Positions 17,436-26,852 of a stretch of DNA of 64,000 nt are shown piece after piece. The position numbers and the translations under genes are program-made. Numbering within the stretch: position 1 is the first letter of the stretch; every line of letters starts with the position of its first letter. Under the pieces are notes generated by a model. The model did not search any database. It saw only the letters and a list, made by a program, of their open reading frames with translations, and had not been told where the DNA came from. Source of the stretch: Burkholderia sp. MS389 (GTDB lineage: Bacteria; Pseudomonadota; Gammaproteobacteria; Burkholderiales; Burkholderiaceae); NCBI RefSeq assembly GCF_016899425.1, contig NZ_CP045994.1, positions 992,001 through 1,056,000 on the forward strand, written 5' to 3'.

Positions 17436-17769
17436 ATCCCTCTCCGCAAACTGGATGAACGTGATGCTGTCGATGCCAATCGGGGTTCTGTGAGAAACGT
17501 GTCATTTCTCGCGTCGGACCGGGATGGCTGCATCACGCGGCGTGAAGGAAGTTACCGAGCCTGGGCAACTCCTGACAATTGGACTTGTTCGAAAATAGGA
17601 GCGTGTACGAACGTATGACGTCACGCGCAGCCATAGGTAGAAGGCATCGTCGATACCTGCCGAGCCGCTGTTGTTCGCGCCGATGCCGATCATGCAAAAC
17701 ACCCCGAACGCCGGGCCTGAATCCAGCATTCGGGGTGTCGTTCACCGAGGCGTTTTTTTTACCGCTGCG
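17436..17769. other. Intergenic region with remnant-like sequence and a terminator
   Basis: About 330 bases of mixed composition lie between the tae4 remnant and the glk/hexR stop. Short minus-strand frames here (for example 17502-17729) resemble no family I know. The only supported element is the hairpin terminator at 17699-17738. The upstream promoter of the toxin cassette presumably lies near 17440-17600. Confidence 0.5.
17699..17738 (-). terminator. Terminator of the zwf-pgl-glk/hexR unit
   Basis: A 10-bp perfect inverted repeat, ACACCCCGAA / TTCGGGGTGT, has a 20-base loop and is followed by four T on the minus strand, about 30 bases past the glk/hexR stop codon. Confidence 0.75.
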
Positions 17770-19698
17770 TCAATCCCGCGCGACGTCCTTCGCCGCCGGC
17801 GAAGCCCCATGGCTGAGCCAATCGAGCACGTCGGCCGTTTCGTCGTCGCTGGCGCGTGCCCGCGCCTGCGCGACGGCCTCCGGCAGCTCGCCGTTGGTCG
17901 ATGCGCGGCGGATCGCGACGCCCACCGCGAGGATGTCGATCATCAGCAGATGCAGGACCCGCGAGATCATCGACAACTGCGATTCACGCATCTCGATGTG
18001 ATCGGTCTCGAGCGCGACGGTCGCGCGCTTCGCGAGCGGCGTGTTGCTCGACGTGATCGCGATCACCTTCGCGCCGGCCTGCATCGCGACGTCGAGCACG
18101 CGCAGCAGTTCGGGCGCGCGCCCCGACTTCGACACCGCGACGATCACGTCGCCCTTGCCGAGCAGCGCGGCCGACGCGGCCTGCATGTACAGGTCGCCGT
18201 ACGCGATCGTCGGGATTCCGAAGCGGAAGAACTTGTAGTGCGCGTCCTGCGCGACGATGTTCGAGTTGCCGAGCCCGTAGAACTCGATGCGCCGCGCGCC
18301 GTTCAGGATGTCGATCGCGTTCTCGACGTGCTCGAAATTCAGGTGCTCGCGCAGTTGCAGGATCGCGGACACCGTGTTGTCGAGCACCTTCGCGCCGAAG
18401 TCGGTGGCCGTATCGCCGAGATGCACCTGGCTGTGGCTCATCGGAATCGTGCCGGTGAGGCCGGTCGCGAGCTTCAGCTTGAAATCCGACAGCCCCTGGC
18501 AGCCGAGCGAGCGGCAGAAGCGGATCACGGTCGGCTGGCTCACGTCGGCCTTGCGCGCGATGTCGACGATCGGATCGTTGATGATCGAGCGCGGATGGTT
18601 CAGCGCGAGATCGGCGACGCGGCGCTCGGCCGGCGTCAGCGCGTCGCGCATCTGGCGGATCCGCTCGAACACGGCCGACGACGCACCGCCCGAACGGTTC
18701 GACAACTGTTCCGCGAGGATCGCCGATACGCCGAGGAACGCCGGGTATTCGGCGGTGATCAGGTAGGTCGGGATGTTCTCGAGGTAGTGCGTGAAGCGGC
18801 CCTTCGCCTCGAAGCGCGCGCGGAACGACGAGCGCGTGAACAGCTCGCCCAGCTTCAGCGCGACGCCGCCGCCGATGTACACGCCGCCGAGCGCGCCGAG
18901 CGTCAGCGCGACGCTGCCCGCGAACGCGCCGAGAATCCCGCAGAAGCATTCGACCGTCTCGAGCGCGAGTGCGTCGCCCGCATGTGCGCGCTCGACGATC
19001 TCGACCGTGTCGACGGATGCGGCCACCCGCTTCTTGTCGCGCGCGGCGAGCGCACGATAGATGATCTCCATGCCGGGGCCCGCGCACACGCGCTCGAACG
19101 ACACGTGCGGAAACTTCTTGCGCGCGTATTGCAGCACGAGATCCTCGCGCTCGTCCTGCGGCGCGAACGAGGCGTGACCGCCTTCGCTGCCGAGCGCGAT
19201 CCAGCGGTCGTCGGCCGGAATCAGGCCCGACACGCCGAGCCCGGTACCGGGCCCGAGCAGCCCGATCACGCTGTTCTGGCGGCGCGCGCCGCCGCCGACC
19301 TGCACGCGCTGCGCATCGGTCAGGCCCGGCAGCGCCATCGCGAGCGCGGTGAAGTCGTTGACGACGAGCAGCGTGTCGAAGCCGAGCGCGCGGCGCGTCG
19401 CCTCGATCGAGAAGCTCCAGTCGTGATTGGTCATCGTGACCTGGTCGCCGTCGACCGGGTTCGCGATCGCGATCGCCGCGTGGTTCACGCGGCTGATCTT
19501 CACGTCCTTCAGATACTTGCGGATCGCGTCGGTGATCGTCGGATAGTCGGCGCCGGGATAGACGCGAATCTGCGTGATCTCGCCCGGGCCGGTTTCCAGC
19601 GCGAAGCGCGCGTTGGTGCCGCCGACGTCCGCGAGCAGGCGCGGGCCGTCGGCATGCTGACCCGCGACGACCGCCTTACTTTGCGCACCAGTAGACAT
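17770..19698 (-). CDS. glk: Bifunctional glucokinase / HexR-type RpiR transcriptional regulator
   Basis: This 642-residue fusion joins a bacterial glucokinase (about 1-340) to an RpiR/HexR regulator (about 345-642). The kinase part has [15 protein letters not shown] (phosphate loop) near residue 21, [27 protein letters not shown] and the active-site [11 protein letters not shown]. The regulator has an HTH with [21 protein letters not shown] and a SIS sugar-phosphate domain with [18 protein letters not shown] and [11 protein letters not shown]. HexR represses zwf-edd-type genes and is released by 2-keto-3-deoxy-6-phosphogluconate. The gene follows pgl with a 23-base overlap, so it is the last gene of zwf-pgl-glk/hexR and should autoregulate through the operator at 21983-21999. 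The fusion is known in Burkholderia. Confidence 0.95.
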   Translation of the reverse strand: MSTGAQSKAVVAGQHADGPRLLADVGGTNARFALETGPGEITQIRVYPGADYPTITDAIRKYLKDVKISRVNHAAIAIANPVDGDQVTMTNHDWSFSIEATRRALGFDTLLVVNDFTALAMALPGLTDAQRVQVGGGARRQNSVIGLLGPGTGLGVSGLIPADDRWIALGSEGGHASFAPQDEREDLVLQYARKKFPHVSFERVCAGPGMEIIYRALAARDKKRVAASVDTVEIVERAHAGDALALETVECFCGILGAFAGSVALTLGALGGVYIGGGVALKLGELFTRSSFRARFEAKGRFTHYLENIPTYLITAEYPAFLGVSAILAEQLSNRSGGASSAVFERIRQMRDALTPAERRVADLALNHPRSIINDPIVDIARKADVSQPTVIRFCRSLGCQGLSDFKLKLATGLTGTIPMSHSQVHLGDTATDFGAKVLDNTVSAILQLREHLNFEHVENAIDILNGARRIEFYGLGNSNIVAQDAHYKFFRFGIPTIAYGDLYMQAASAALLGKGDVIVAVSKSGRAPELLRVLDVAMQAGAKVIAITSSNTPLAKRATVALETDHIEMRESQLSMISRVLHLLMIDILAVGVAIRRASTNGELPEAVAQARARASDDETADVLDWLSHGASPAAKDVARD

Positions 19699-20356
19699 CG
19701 AGCTGGGTCCCCTTGTCGTTGGCCAGTTGGGAAATCGCGTTCTTCTGCAGCGACGCGGCCGCGGCGTCGAGCACGTCGCGTTTGCGCTCGCCCGCGATCA
19801 GCAGGAACAGCCGGTCGACACGCTTCAGCGCATCGAGCGAATAGCTCACGCGCGCATGGGGCGCGGCGCCCGGATGCACGGCGACGAACCGCTCGGGCGT
19901 CGTGATCGCGTGGTCCCATTCGGGCGCGTCGGCGAAGATCGACGCGGTGTGGCCGTCCTCGCCCATGCCGAGCACGGCGACGGTCGGCACGCGGTAGTCG
20001 GCGTTCGCGTTGAGCGCGGCGACGTGCGCGTCGAGCGTGGTGCGCGTGTCGACGAGCGGCAGGAAGCGGGCAGGGGCCGCCGCGTGTTGCAGCAGCGTGT
20101 CGCGCACGAGTTGCGCGTTGCTGGCCGCGTCGTCGTCCGGCACCCAGCGGTCGTCGACCAGCGTGACGTCGACGCTGGCCCAGTCGAGCGTCGCGTGCGA
20201 CAGCGTATGCAGGAACGGGCGCGGGCTGGTGCCGCCGGACACCGCGAGCGTCGGGCGCGCGGGGCGGGCGAGCGCCGCGCGCAGCGCTTCGCCGACGGCG
20301 CGCGCGAGCGCTTCGCTTTGCGCTTCCTGGGTGTCGAAAGCGTGGATCTCGATCAC
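19676..20356 (-). CDS. pgl: 6-phosphogluconolactonase
   Basis: The enzyme hydrolyses 6-phosphogluconolactone formed by Zwf. The 226-residue protein has [16 protein letters not shown] near residue 37, [17 protein letters not shown] around 65 and [14 protein letters not shown] around 130, the standard Pgl/NagB-fold sites. The correct start is the GTG at 20356, preceded by GGAGG; a longer frame upstream is low-complexity basic sequence. It lies 88 bases after zwf and overlaps glk/hexR by 23 bases. The three genes together take glucose to 6-phosphogluconate. Confidence 0.94.
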   Translation of the reverse strand: MIEIHAFDTQEAQSEALARAVGEALRAALARPARPTLAVSGGTSPRPFLHTLSHATLDWASVDVTLVDDRWVPDDDAASNAQLVRDTLLQHAAAPARFLPLVDTRTTLDAHVAALNANADYRVPTVAVLGMGEDGHTASIFADAPEWDHAITTPERFVAVHPGAAPHARVSYSLDALKRVDRLFLLIAGERKRDVLDAAAASLQKNAISQLANDKGTQLDVYWCAK

Positions 20357-20444
20357 ATCTCCTCCGGACTGCCTTGTCTGTTCAAATCGTACGAATCGTG
20401 ATGCACGTTGCCGCATACGGTGGCGTACGCGGCAACGGTTTGGT

Positions 20445-21914
20445 TCAGTTTTCTTCTTCGAGCCAGCAGGTGTCGTGCTGCGCGAGCATCGCGCTCGACG
20501 CGGCCGGCCCCCACGTGCCCGCCGCATACGGCTTCGGCGGCTTCAGCGTGCGCGTCCATTCGTTCAGGATCGGCTCGACCCATTGCCATGCGGCTTCCTG
20601 TTCGTCGCGACGCACGAACAGCGCGAGCCGGCCGTTGATCACGTCGAGCAGCAGGCGCTGGTACGCCTCCATCTGCCCTTCCTTGAAGAACTGGTCGAAC
20701 GCGAGGTCGAGGTGCACGCTCGCGAGGTTCATCCCTTCGCCCGGCTGCTTCGCGAGGCAGTACAGGCGGATCGTCTCGTTCGGCTGCAGCCGGATCACGA
20801 GACGATTCGAACCGGGGCGCAGCGCGGTCGGCCCCAGCGCCGAATGCGGTACCGGGCGGAAGTTGACGACGATCTCCGCGACGCGGTCGGCCAGACGCTT
20901 GCCGGTGCGCAGGAAGAACGGCACGCCGGCCCAGCGCCAGTTCTCGATCTCGACCTTCAGCGCGACGAAGGTTTCGGTCTGGCTGTCGGGCTTCACGCCC
21001 GGCTCGGTCGCATAGGCCGGCACCTGCGCGCCCTTGATCACGCCCGCATGATACTGGCCGCGCACGGCAACCTTGCCGATGTCGCGCGGGTCGACCGGCT
21101 TCAGCGCGCGCAGCACGCGCAGCTTTTCGTCGCGCACCGAGTCGGAATCCATCGAGTGCGGCGGCTCCATCGCGACGATCGACAGCAGCTGCAGCAGGTG
21201 GTTCTGCACCATGTCGCGCAGCGCGCCCGTATTGTCGTAGAAATCGCCACGCGCCTCGACGCCGAGCTCTTCCGCGATCGTGATCTGGATGCTCTCGACC
21301 CATTCGCGGCGCCACAGCGGCTCGAACAGCGCATTGCCGAAGCGCAGCGCGAGCAGGTTCTGTACCGGCTCCTTGCCGAGGTAGTGGTCGATCCGGTAGA
21401 TCTGGCCTTCCGCGAAGATCTCGCCGACCGCGTCGTTGATCGCGTTCGACGATTTCAGGTCGTAGCCGAGCGGCTTCTCGAGCACGATGCGCGCGCCTTC
21501 GTTCAGGCCGACCGCCGCGAGCGCCTTGCAGATCGGCACGAACAGCGACGGGCCCGTCGCGAGATAGAACACGCGGATGCCGGGCAGCGAGGCGACCGCG
21601 TCGCGCAGCACGACGTAGTCCTCCGCGCGGCCGAGATCGAGGTTCACGTACTCGATGCGGTCGAGAAACGACTGCCATGCCGCGTCGTCGAATGCATCGC
21701 CGGCCGCTTTCGCCGCATGCGGCTTCACGTGCGTGTCGACCCATTCGAGATAGGCCGCCCGATCCGATTCGTGTCGCGCCACGGCGACGATCCGGCCGCC
21801 CGTCGCCAGCATGTTCGCGCGATGCGCTTCGAACAGCGCGGGCAGGATCTTGCGCATCGACAAATCGCCGGTGCCGCCGAAAAGTACGAAGGTAAAGCTG
21901 GAATCGGTATGCAT
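20445..21914 (-). CDS. zwf: Glucose-6-phosphate 1-dehydrogenase
   Basis: Zwf oxidises glucose 6-phosphate to the lactone with NADP, feeding the Entner-Doudoroff and pentose phosphate routes. The 489-residue product has the nucleotide motif VLFGGTGDLSMRK at about 10-22, the active-site peptide RIDHYLGKEPVQN around 190 and the conserved DNTGALRDMVQNHLLQLL. It starts 69 bases from a HexR-type palindrome, and the promoter region lies between zwf and the divergent sugar transporter. Large opposite-strand frames over this gene are shadows. Confidence 0.97.
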   Translation of the reverse strand: MHTDSSFTFVLFGGTGDLSMRKILPALFEAHRANMLATGGRIVAVARHESDRAAYLEWVDTHVKPHAAKAAGDAFDDAAWQSFLDRIEYVNLDLGRAEDYVVLRDAVASLPGIRVFYLATGPSLFVPICKALAAVGLNEGARIVLEKPLGYDLKSSNAINDAVGEIFAEGQIYRIDHYLGKEPVQNLLALRFGNALFEPLWRREWVESIQITIAEELGVEARGDFYDNTGALRDMVQNHLLQLLSIVAMEPPHSMDSDSVRDEKLRVLRALKPVDPRDIGKVAVRGQYHAGVIKGAQVPAYATEPGVKPDSQTETFVALKVEIENWRWAGVPFFLRTGKRLADRVAEIVVNFRPVPHSALGPTALRPGSNRLVIRLQPNETIRLYCLAKQPGEGMNLASVHLDLAFDQFFKEGQMEAYQRLLLDVINGRLALFVRRDEQEAAWQWVEPILNEWTRTLKPPKPYAAGTWGPAASSAMLAQHDTCWLEEEN

Positions 21915-21971
21915 GTGTCTCCGCCGTGTTGGGGGTGCCCGGAAGCGATCCGTAGTGCGATAAAAATATTT

Positions 21972-22000
21972 TTGACACTGAATTGTAGTTTAACTACAAT
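21972..22000 (+). promoter_or_regulatory. Sigma70 promoter of the sugar ABC transporter operon
   Basis: TTGACA at 21972-21977 and TACAAT at 21995-22000 with a 17-base spacer form a near-consensus promoter reading rightwards into a 340-base leader and the transporter genes. The spacer and the -10 box are covered by the palindrome at 21983-21999, so binding there should block transcription. Confidence 0.82.
21983..21999. promoter_or_regulatory. HexR operator (17-bp palindrome)
   Basis: TTGTAGTT-T-AACTACAA is a perfect inverted repeat around one central base and fits the published HexR consensus TGTARTWWWAYTACA. It lies inside the rightward promoter and 69 bases upstream of the zwf start, so it can control both divergent operons. 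The HexR protein is encoded at the end of the leftward operon. Confidence 0.85.
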
Positions 22001-22345
22001 CCGCCGCAAGGGGTAGCACCTGGGTGAAGAAAAAAAGAAGTGCGGTCGATGAACTGCGCGAGCTTCGCCTTCGGGAGCGCCTTGTGCCGAATGTTATCGG
22101 ACATTGGCGGCGCGCACCGTTGGCGCGCCGTCGGCCCCGGGCTCGCGTCGCATCATCGCGGCGGGCCAGAAACACAAAGAGGAGACACGCCGTTGAATCT
22201 CGATTCACGCTTTCTGTAAGAGCCCGGCCGGTCATCGGCCCCGTACGCTGCATGCGTCCCGCGGCTCGATTTCCCCGTCGTTATCAAGAAGCCGGTTCCC
22301 GGTCAGGGAACCTCACGAGTTGATTCAGTCTGGAGGAGATAAGTA
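22001..22345 (+). other. Leader of the sugar transporter operon, no supported gene
   Basis: The 340-base leader has a GTG-started frame at 22024-22323 whose later part is Arg-rich low complexity and unlikely to be real. There is a purine-rich GAGGAG near 22182 followed by TTG and an eight-codon frame ending at TAA (about 22195-22221), which could be a leader peptide but may be chance. A strong AGGAG sits just upstream of the ATG at 22346. Confidence 0.4.
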
Positions 22346-23593
22346 ATGAAAGTTCGCTCGATCATGGGCGCGCTCTGCGCCGCAGGCCTGATGGCTGGCG
22401 CCGTGGCGGCGCAGGCAGCCGAGAACGTAACCGTGCTGCACTGGTGGACCTCGGGCGGCGAGTCGAAGGCCGTCGGCGTGCTGAAGGACGACCTGCAGAA
22501 GCAGGGCTACGTGTGGAAGGACTTCGCGGTCGCGGGCGGCGCCGGCGCCGCGGCGATGACCGCGCTGAAGACCAAGGTGATCAGCGGCGATTCTCCGTCG
22601 GCCGCGCAGATCAAGGGCCCGCTGATCCAGGACTGGGCCGACCAGGGCGTGCTCGTCAACATCGATTCGGCCGCCGGCGACTGGAAACAGAACCTGCCGC
22701 CGGAAATCGACAAGATCATCAAGTACAAGGGCCATACCGTCGCCGCGCCGTTCTCGGTGCACCGCGTCAACTGGCTGTACATCAACAAGGCCGCGCTCGA
22801 CAAGGTCGGCGCGAAGGTGCCGACCACCTGGCCTGAATTCTTCGCGGTGGCCGACAAGCTGAAGGCCGCAGGCATCCAGCCGGTCGCGATGGGCGGCCAG
22901 CCGTGGCAGGACCTGACGCTGTGGGAAGACGTCGTGCTGTCGCAGGGCCCGGCGTTCTACAAGAAGGCGCTGGTCGACCTCGACCAGGCGACGCTGACGT
23001 CGCCGCAGATGCTGTCGGTGTTCGACACGGTGCGCAAGATCCAGGGCTACTTCGACAACGGCCGTAACGGCCGCGACTGGAACCTGGCGACCGCGATGGT
23101 CATCAACGGCAAGGCCGGCATGCAGTTCATGGGCGACTGGGCGAAGGGCGAGTTCGAGAACGCCGGCAAGAAGGCGGGCAAGGACTACGTCTGCGCGCCG
23201 GTGCCGGGCACCGCGAATTCGTACACGTTCAACGTCGACTCGTTCGTGTTCTTCCAGCAGAAGGGCGAGAAGAACGCGACGCCGGGCCAGCTCGCGCTCG
23301 CGAAGACGATCATGACGCCGGACTTCCAGGAGCAGTTCAGCCTGCTGAAGGGCTCGGTGCCCGTGCGTCTCGGCGTGAAGATGGACAAGTTCGACGATTG
23401 CGCGAAGAAGTCGTACGCCGACGAGCAGACCGCGATCAAGTCGGGCGGCTTCGTGCCGTCGCTCGCGCACGGCATGGCGCAAGGCGACGCGACCGCCGGC
23501 GCGATCACGGACGTCGTGACGAAGTTCATGAACTCGCAGCAGGATTCGAAGAGCGCGGTCGCCGCGCTCGCGAAGGCCGCGAAGGTCAAGTAA
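22346..23593 (+). CDS. Sugar (glucose-type) ABC transporter substrate-binding protein
   Basis: This 415-residue family-1 extracellular solute-binding protein has a Sec signal peptide (MKVRSIMGALCAAGLMAG, cleavage after QAA about residue 25). The mature start is NVTVLHWWTSGGESKAV. Blocks such as WPEFFAVADKLKAAGIQPVAMGG and GMQFMGDWAKGEF match the GtsA/GlcE glucose-binding group of Pseudomonas and Burkholderia. It delivers sugar to the permease pair encoded next. A terminator hairpin after the stop (23605-23641) probably raises its level relative to the permeases. The HexR-controlled promoter and neighbouring zwf-pgl-glk support glucose as substrate. Confidence 0.88.
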   Translation: MKVRSIMGALCAAGLMAGAVAAQAAENVTVLHWWTSGGESKAVGVLKDDLQKQGYVWKDFAVAGGAGAAAMTALKTKVISGDSPSAAQIKGPLIQDWADQGVLVNIDSAAGDWKQNLPPEIDKIIKYKGHTVAAPFSVHRVNWLYINKAALDKVGAKVPTTWPEFFAVADKLKAAGIQPVAMGGQPWQDLTLWEDVVLSQGPAFYKKALVDLDQATLTSPQMLSVFDTVRKIQGYFDNGRNGRDWNLATAMVINGKAGMQFMGDWAKGEFENAGKKAGKDYVCAPVPGTANSYTFNVDSFVFFQQKGEKNATPGQLALAKTIMTPDFQEQFSLLKGSVPVRLGVKMDKFDDCAKKSYADEQTAIKSGGFVPSLAHGMAQGDATAGAITDVVTKFMNSQQDSKSAVAALAKAAKVK

Positions 23594-23604
23594 CGCGCGC
23601 CAGG

Positions 23605-23641
23605 CGCCCGGCCGGACACGCTTCATCGGCCGGGCGTTTTT
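23605..23641 (+). terminator. Intra-operon hairpin between binding protein and permease genes
   Basis: CGCCCGGCCG (23605-23614) pairs with CGGCCGGGCG (23627-23636) followed by five T. As downstream genes lack an obvious promoter, it most likely acts as a partial terminator and 3'-end stabiliser for the binding-protein mRNA. Confidence 0.75.
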
Positions 23642-23732
23642 GCATGTGCAGCAAACGGGCTCGCCCGCGAAGCCCGTGCCGTACCCGGCGCCGGCCCGGC
23701 CTGCGTCGCCCTCGTTCCAGGAGTCGAATCAA

Positions 23733-24671
23733 GTGGCTGCCCCTCTTAGCGGAAACGGATCCGGCGCTGCCGCCGCACGGCGTACGTCGCCGATGTCGGC
23801 CTTCGCCGATCGCTGGATCCCGAAGCTCGTGCTCGCGCCGAGCGTCGCGATCGCCGTGGTGTTCATCTACGGCTTCATCCTGATTACCGGCTATCTGTCG
23901 CTGACCCGCTCGCGGCTGTTGCCCAACTACGAATTCGACGGCTTCGGCCGTTACACGGACCTGTTCCAGAACGACGTGTGGTGGACCTCCGCCGCGAACC
24001 TCGGCTGGTTCGGGATCCCGTTCATCGCGATCTGCGTCGGGCTCGGCCTGTTCCTCGCGATCCTGCTCGACCAGCGGATCCGCAACGAAGGCGCGCTGCG
24101 CGCGATCTTCCTGTACCCGATGGCGCTGTCGTTCATCGTGACCGGCACCGCATGGCAGTGGATCCTGAACCCGGGCCTCGGCCTCGAGAAGGTGATGCAC
24201 GACTGGGGCTGGACCAGCTTCTCGTTCGGCTGGCTCGACGATCCGGACAAGGCGATCTTCTGCGTGGTGATCGCGGCCGTGTGGCAGTCGACCGGCTTCG
24301 TGATGGCGCTGTTCCTCGCGGGGCTGCGCGGCGTCGACGGCGAGATCTTCAAGGCCGCGCAGGTCGACGGCGCGACGCTGCCGACCATCTACCGCAAGAT
24401 CGTGATCCCGAGCATGCGCCCGGTGTTCTTCTCGGTGCTGCTGATCCTCTGCCACATCACGATCAAGACCTTCGACCTCGTCGTCGCGCTGACGGCGGGC
24501 GGCCCGGGCACGTCGTCGTCGCTGCCGGCCATGTTCATGTACACGTTTTCGTTCAACCGCGGCCAGCTCGGGCTCGGCGCGGCGTCCTCGGTGATGATGC
24601 TCGCGACCGTCGTCGCCGTGCTGGTGCCGCTGATGTATATGGAATCGAGGAGCACCCGCAATGCAGCCTAA
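23733..24671 (+). CDS. Sugar ABC transporter permease (first subunit)
   Basis: The 312-residue permease has about six membrane helices and the cytoplasmic EAA-type loop GEIFKAAQVDGATLPTIYRKIVIPSM near residues 206-231, which contacts the ATPase. It belongs to the MalF/UgpA-like group and would pair with the next permease. I choose the GTG at 23733, which has AGGAG upstream and yields VAAPLSGNG. The longer frame starting at 23640 would begin inside the terminator hairpin. The stop overlaps the next gene's start by 11 bases. Confidence 0.9.
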   Translation: MAAPLSGNGSGAAAARRTSPMSAFADRWIPKLVLAPSVAIAVVFIYGFILITGYLSLTRSRLLPNYEFDGFGRYTDLFQNDVWWTSAANLGWFGIPFIAICVGLGLFLAILLDQRIRNEGALRAIFLYPMALSFIVTGTAWQWILNPGLGLEKVMHDWGWTSFSFGWLDDPDKAIFCVVIAAVWQSTGFVMALFLAGLRGVDGEIFKAAQVDGATLPTIYRKIVIPSMRPVFFSVLLILCHITIKTFDLVVALTAGGPGTSSSLPAMFMYTFSFNRGQLGLGAASSVMMLATVVAVLVPLMYMESRSTRNAA

Positions 24672-25518
24672 GATGACGATCAGCCGGGCAGTGATCTATG
24701 CGGCACTGATCCTGTTCGCGCTGTATTTCCTGTTCCCGATCTACGTGATGCTGTCGACGTCGTTCAAGGACCTCGACCAGCTGCGCACCGGCAACCTGCT
24801 GACGCCGCCCACCACGTGGACCGTCGACCCGTGGGTGAAGGCATGGAGCGGCGCCTGTACCGGCGTGCGCTGCGACGGCATGAAGCCGTTCTTCCTGAAC
24901 TCGCTGCAGATGGTGATTCCGGCCGTGCTGATCTCTTCGCTGATCGGCGCGTTCAACGGCTACGTGCTCACGCACTGGCGCTTTCGCGGCGCCGACGCGC
25001 TGTTCACGATGATGCTGGTCGGCTGCTTCATCCCGTTCCAGGTGATCCTGCTGCCGATGGCGCGCCTGCAGGGGATGCTCGGCCTTGCCAACACGATTCC
25101 GGGCCTCGTGTTCGTGCACGTCGTGTACGGGATCGCGTTCACGACGATGTTCTTCCGCAACTTCTACGTGAGCGTGCCGGCCGAACTCGTGAAGGCTGCC
25201 CGCATCGACGGCGCCGGCTTCTTCACGATCTTCACGAAGATCCTGCTGCCGGTGTCGCTGCCGATCTTCATGGTGTGCCTGATCTGGCAATTCACGCAGA
25301 TCTGGAACGACTTCCTGTTCGGGATCGTGTTCTCCGGCGTCGATTCGATGCCGATCACGGTCGCGCTGAACAACCTCGTCAACACGTCGACGGGCGTGAA
25401 GGAATACAACGTCGACATGGCCGGCGCGATCATCGCCGCGCTGCCGACGCTGCTCGTCTACATCGTCGCCGGCCGCTACTTCGTGCGCGGGCTGACGGCG
25501 GGCGCGGTGAAGGGGTAG
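24661..25518 (+). CDS. Sugar ABC transporter permease (second subunit)
   Basis: A MalG/UgpE-type permease of 285 residues. It has an N-terminal helix YAALILFALYFLFPIYVMLS, several further helices and the EAA loop AELVKAARIDGAGFFTIFTKILLPVSLP (about 178-205). It overlaps the upstream permease gene by 11 bases, indicating coupling and equal production of the heterodimer. The extracellular segment near residues 55-75 contains two Cys (GACTGVRCDG), possibly a periplasmic disulphide. Confidence 0.92.
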   Translation: MQPKMTISRAVIYAALILFALYFLFPIYVMLSTSFKDLDQLRTGNLLTPPTTWTVDPWVKAWSGACTGVRCDGMKPFFLNSLQMVIPAVLISSLIGAFNGYVLTHWRFRGADALFTMMLVGCFIPFQVILLPMARLQGMLGLANTIPGLVFVHVVYGIAFTTMFFRNFYVSVPAELVKAARIDGAGFFTIFTKILLPVSLPIFMVCLIWQFTQIWNDFLFGIVFSGVDSMPITVALNNLVNTSTGVKEYNVDMAGAIIAALPTLLVYIVAGRYFVRGLTAGAVKG

Positions 25519-25630
25519 GCGCGGCGTTATCCGATACGACGAACCGGCCGCGCACCACGCGCGGCGCATCGAAACGAACCCGACGCGGCGCCCGAGTGCG
25601 CCGCGCGAGACGAGACAGAGGATTCACAGC

Positions 25631-26749
25631 ATGGCAAGCCTTTCCATCCGTGACGTGTACAAGACCTACCCGAACGGGGTGCCGGTCCTGAAGGGTGTCG
25701 ACATCGAGATCGAGGACGGACAGTTCCTGATCCTGGTCGGCGGCTCGGGCTGCGGGAAATCGACGCTGCTCAACATGATCGCCGGGCTCGAGACCGTCAC
25801 GAGCGGCGAGATCTGCATCGACGGCAAGGTCGTCAACGACCTGTCGCCGAAGGATCGCGACATCGCGATGGTGTTCCAGTCGTACGCGCTGTATCCGTCG
25901 ATGACGGTGCGCGAGAACATCTCGTTCGGCCTGAACATCCGCAAGGTGCCGAAGAACGAGCAGCAGCAGATCGTCGACCGCGTGTCGGCGATGCTGCAGA
26001 TCCAGCACCTGCTCGACCGCAAGCCGGGCCAACTGTCGGGCGGCCAGCGCCAGCGCGTCGCGATGGGCCGCGCGCTCGCGCGCGATCCGTCGCTGTTCCT
26101 GTTCGACGAACCGCTGTCGAACCTCGACGCGAAGCTGCGCATCGAGATGCGCGCGGAAATCAAGCTGCTGCACCAGCGTCTCGGCACGACGATCGTCTAC
26201 GTGACGCACGACCAGATCGAGGCGATGACGCTCGGCGACCGGATCGCGGTGATGAAGGACGGCGTGGTCCAGCAGTTCGGTGCGCCGCAGGAGATCTACG
26301 ATTCGCCGTCGAACCTGTTCGTTGCGGGGTTCATCGGCGCGCCGCCGATGAACTTCATCAACGGCAAGCTGGTCGAGCAGGGCAGCGGGATCGCGCTCGA
26401 GATCGACACGGGCCTCGCGCGCAGCGCGCTGATCCTGCCGTTCGACGCGGCGAAACTGAAGTCGCACGTCGGCCGCGAGGTGATCCTCGGCCTCCGTCCG
26501 GAGCGCATCACCGACGCGCGCAACGCACATCACGGCGAGACGTCGAAGCTGCAGCCGATCGACGTGCGCGTCGACGTGACGGAGCCGACCGGCCCGGACA
26601 CGCACGTGTTCGCGCAGGTGAACGGCAAGCGGATCGTGAGCCGCGTGCATCCGGCCGCGAACCCGCAGCCGGGGCAGACGCAGTCGCTGCTGTTCGACGT
26701 GTCGAAGGCCGTGCTGTTCGATCCGGCGTCGGAAGAGCGGATCGCGTGA
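25631..26749 (+). CDS. Sugar ABC transporter ATP-binding protein (UgpC/MalK type)
   Basis: The 372-residue ATPase has Walker A GGSGCGKST near residue 37 and a Q-loop in VFQSYALYPSM. The signature LSGGQRQRVAMGRALARDP sits near residue 135, Walker B is LFLFDEPLSNLDAKLR and the switch His is in VTHDQIEAMTLGDR. The C-terminal 130 residues form the TOBE/OB domains typical of MalK-like subunits, which often receive regulatory input. It lies 112 bases after the second permease and closes the operon, followed by a strong terminator. Confidence 0.94.
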   Translation: MASLSIRDVYKTYPNGVPVLKGVDIEIEDGQFLILVGGSGCGKSTLLNMIAGLETVTSGEICIDGKVVNDLSPKDRDIAMVFQSYALYPSMTVRENISFGLNIRKVPKNEQQQIVDRVSAMLQIQHLLDRKPGQLSGGQRQRVAMGRALARDPSLFLFDEPLSNLDAKLRIEMRAEIKLLHQRLGTTIVYVTHDQIEAMTLGDRIAVMKDGVVQQFGAPQEIYDSPSNLFVAGFIGAPPMNFINGKLVEQGSGIALEIDTGLARSALILPFDAAKLKSHVGREVILGLRPERITDARNAHHGETSKLQPIDVRVDVTEPTGPDTHVFAQVNGKRIVSRVHPAANPQPGQTQSLLFDVSKAVLFDPASEERIA

Positions 26750-26775
26750 CGCGACGCTTGCGCTGAACGAAAGGC

Positions 26776-26807
26776 AAAGGGGCCGTTTCGATGAACGGCC
26801 CCTTTTT
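26776..26807 (+). terminator. Terminator of the sugar ABC transporter operon
   Basis: GGGGCCGTT at 26779-26787 pairs with AACGGCCCC at 26794-26802, followed by five T. It lies 30 bases after the ATPase stop codon. Confidence 0.9.
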
Positions 26808-26852
26808 CGTTTCCGCGATGCGGACGATTCGTCCGCAGATGCGTCGGTCAGG

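Noticed and set aside
17502..17729. Leftward 75-codon frame as a continuing part of the toxin
   Set aside because: It does not continue the Tae4 similarity and overlaps the glk/hexR terminator.
22024..22323. GTG-started frame in the leader of the sugar transporter operon
   Set aside because: The first 20 residues look plausible but the rest is Arg/Ala-rich with no ribosome site, so it is more likely leader RNA.
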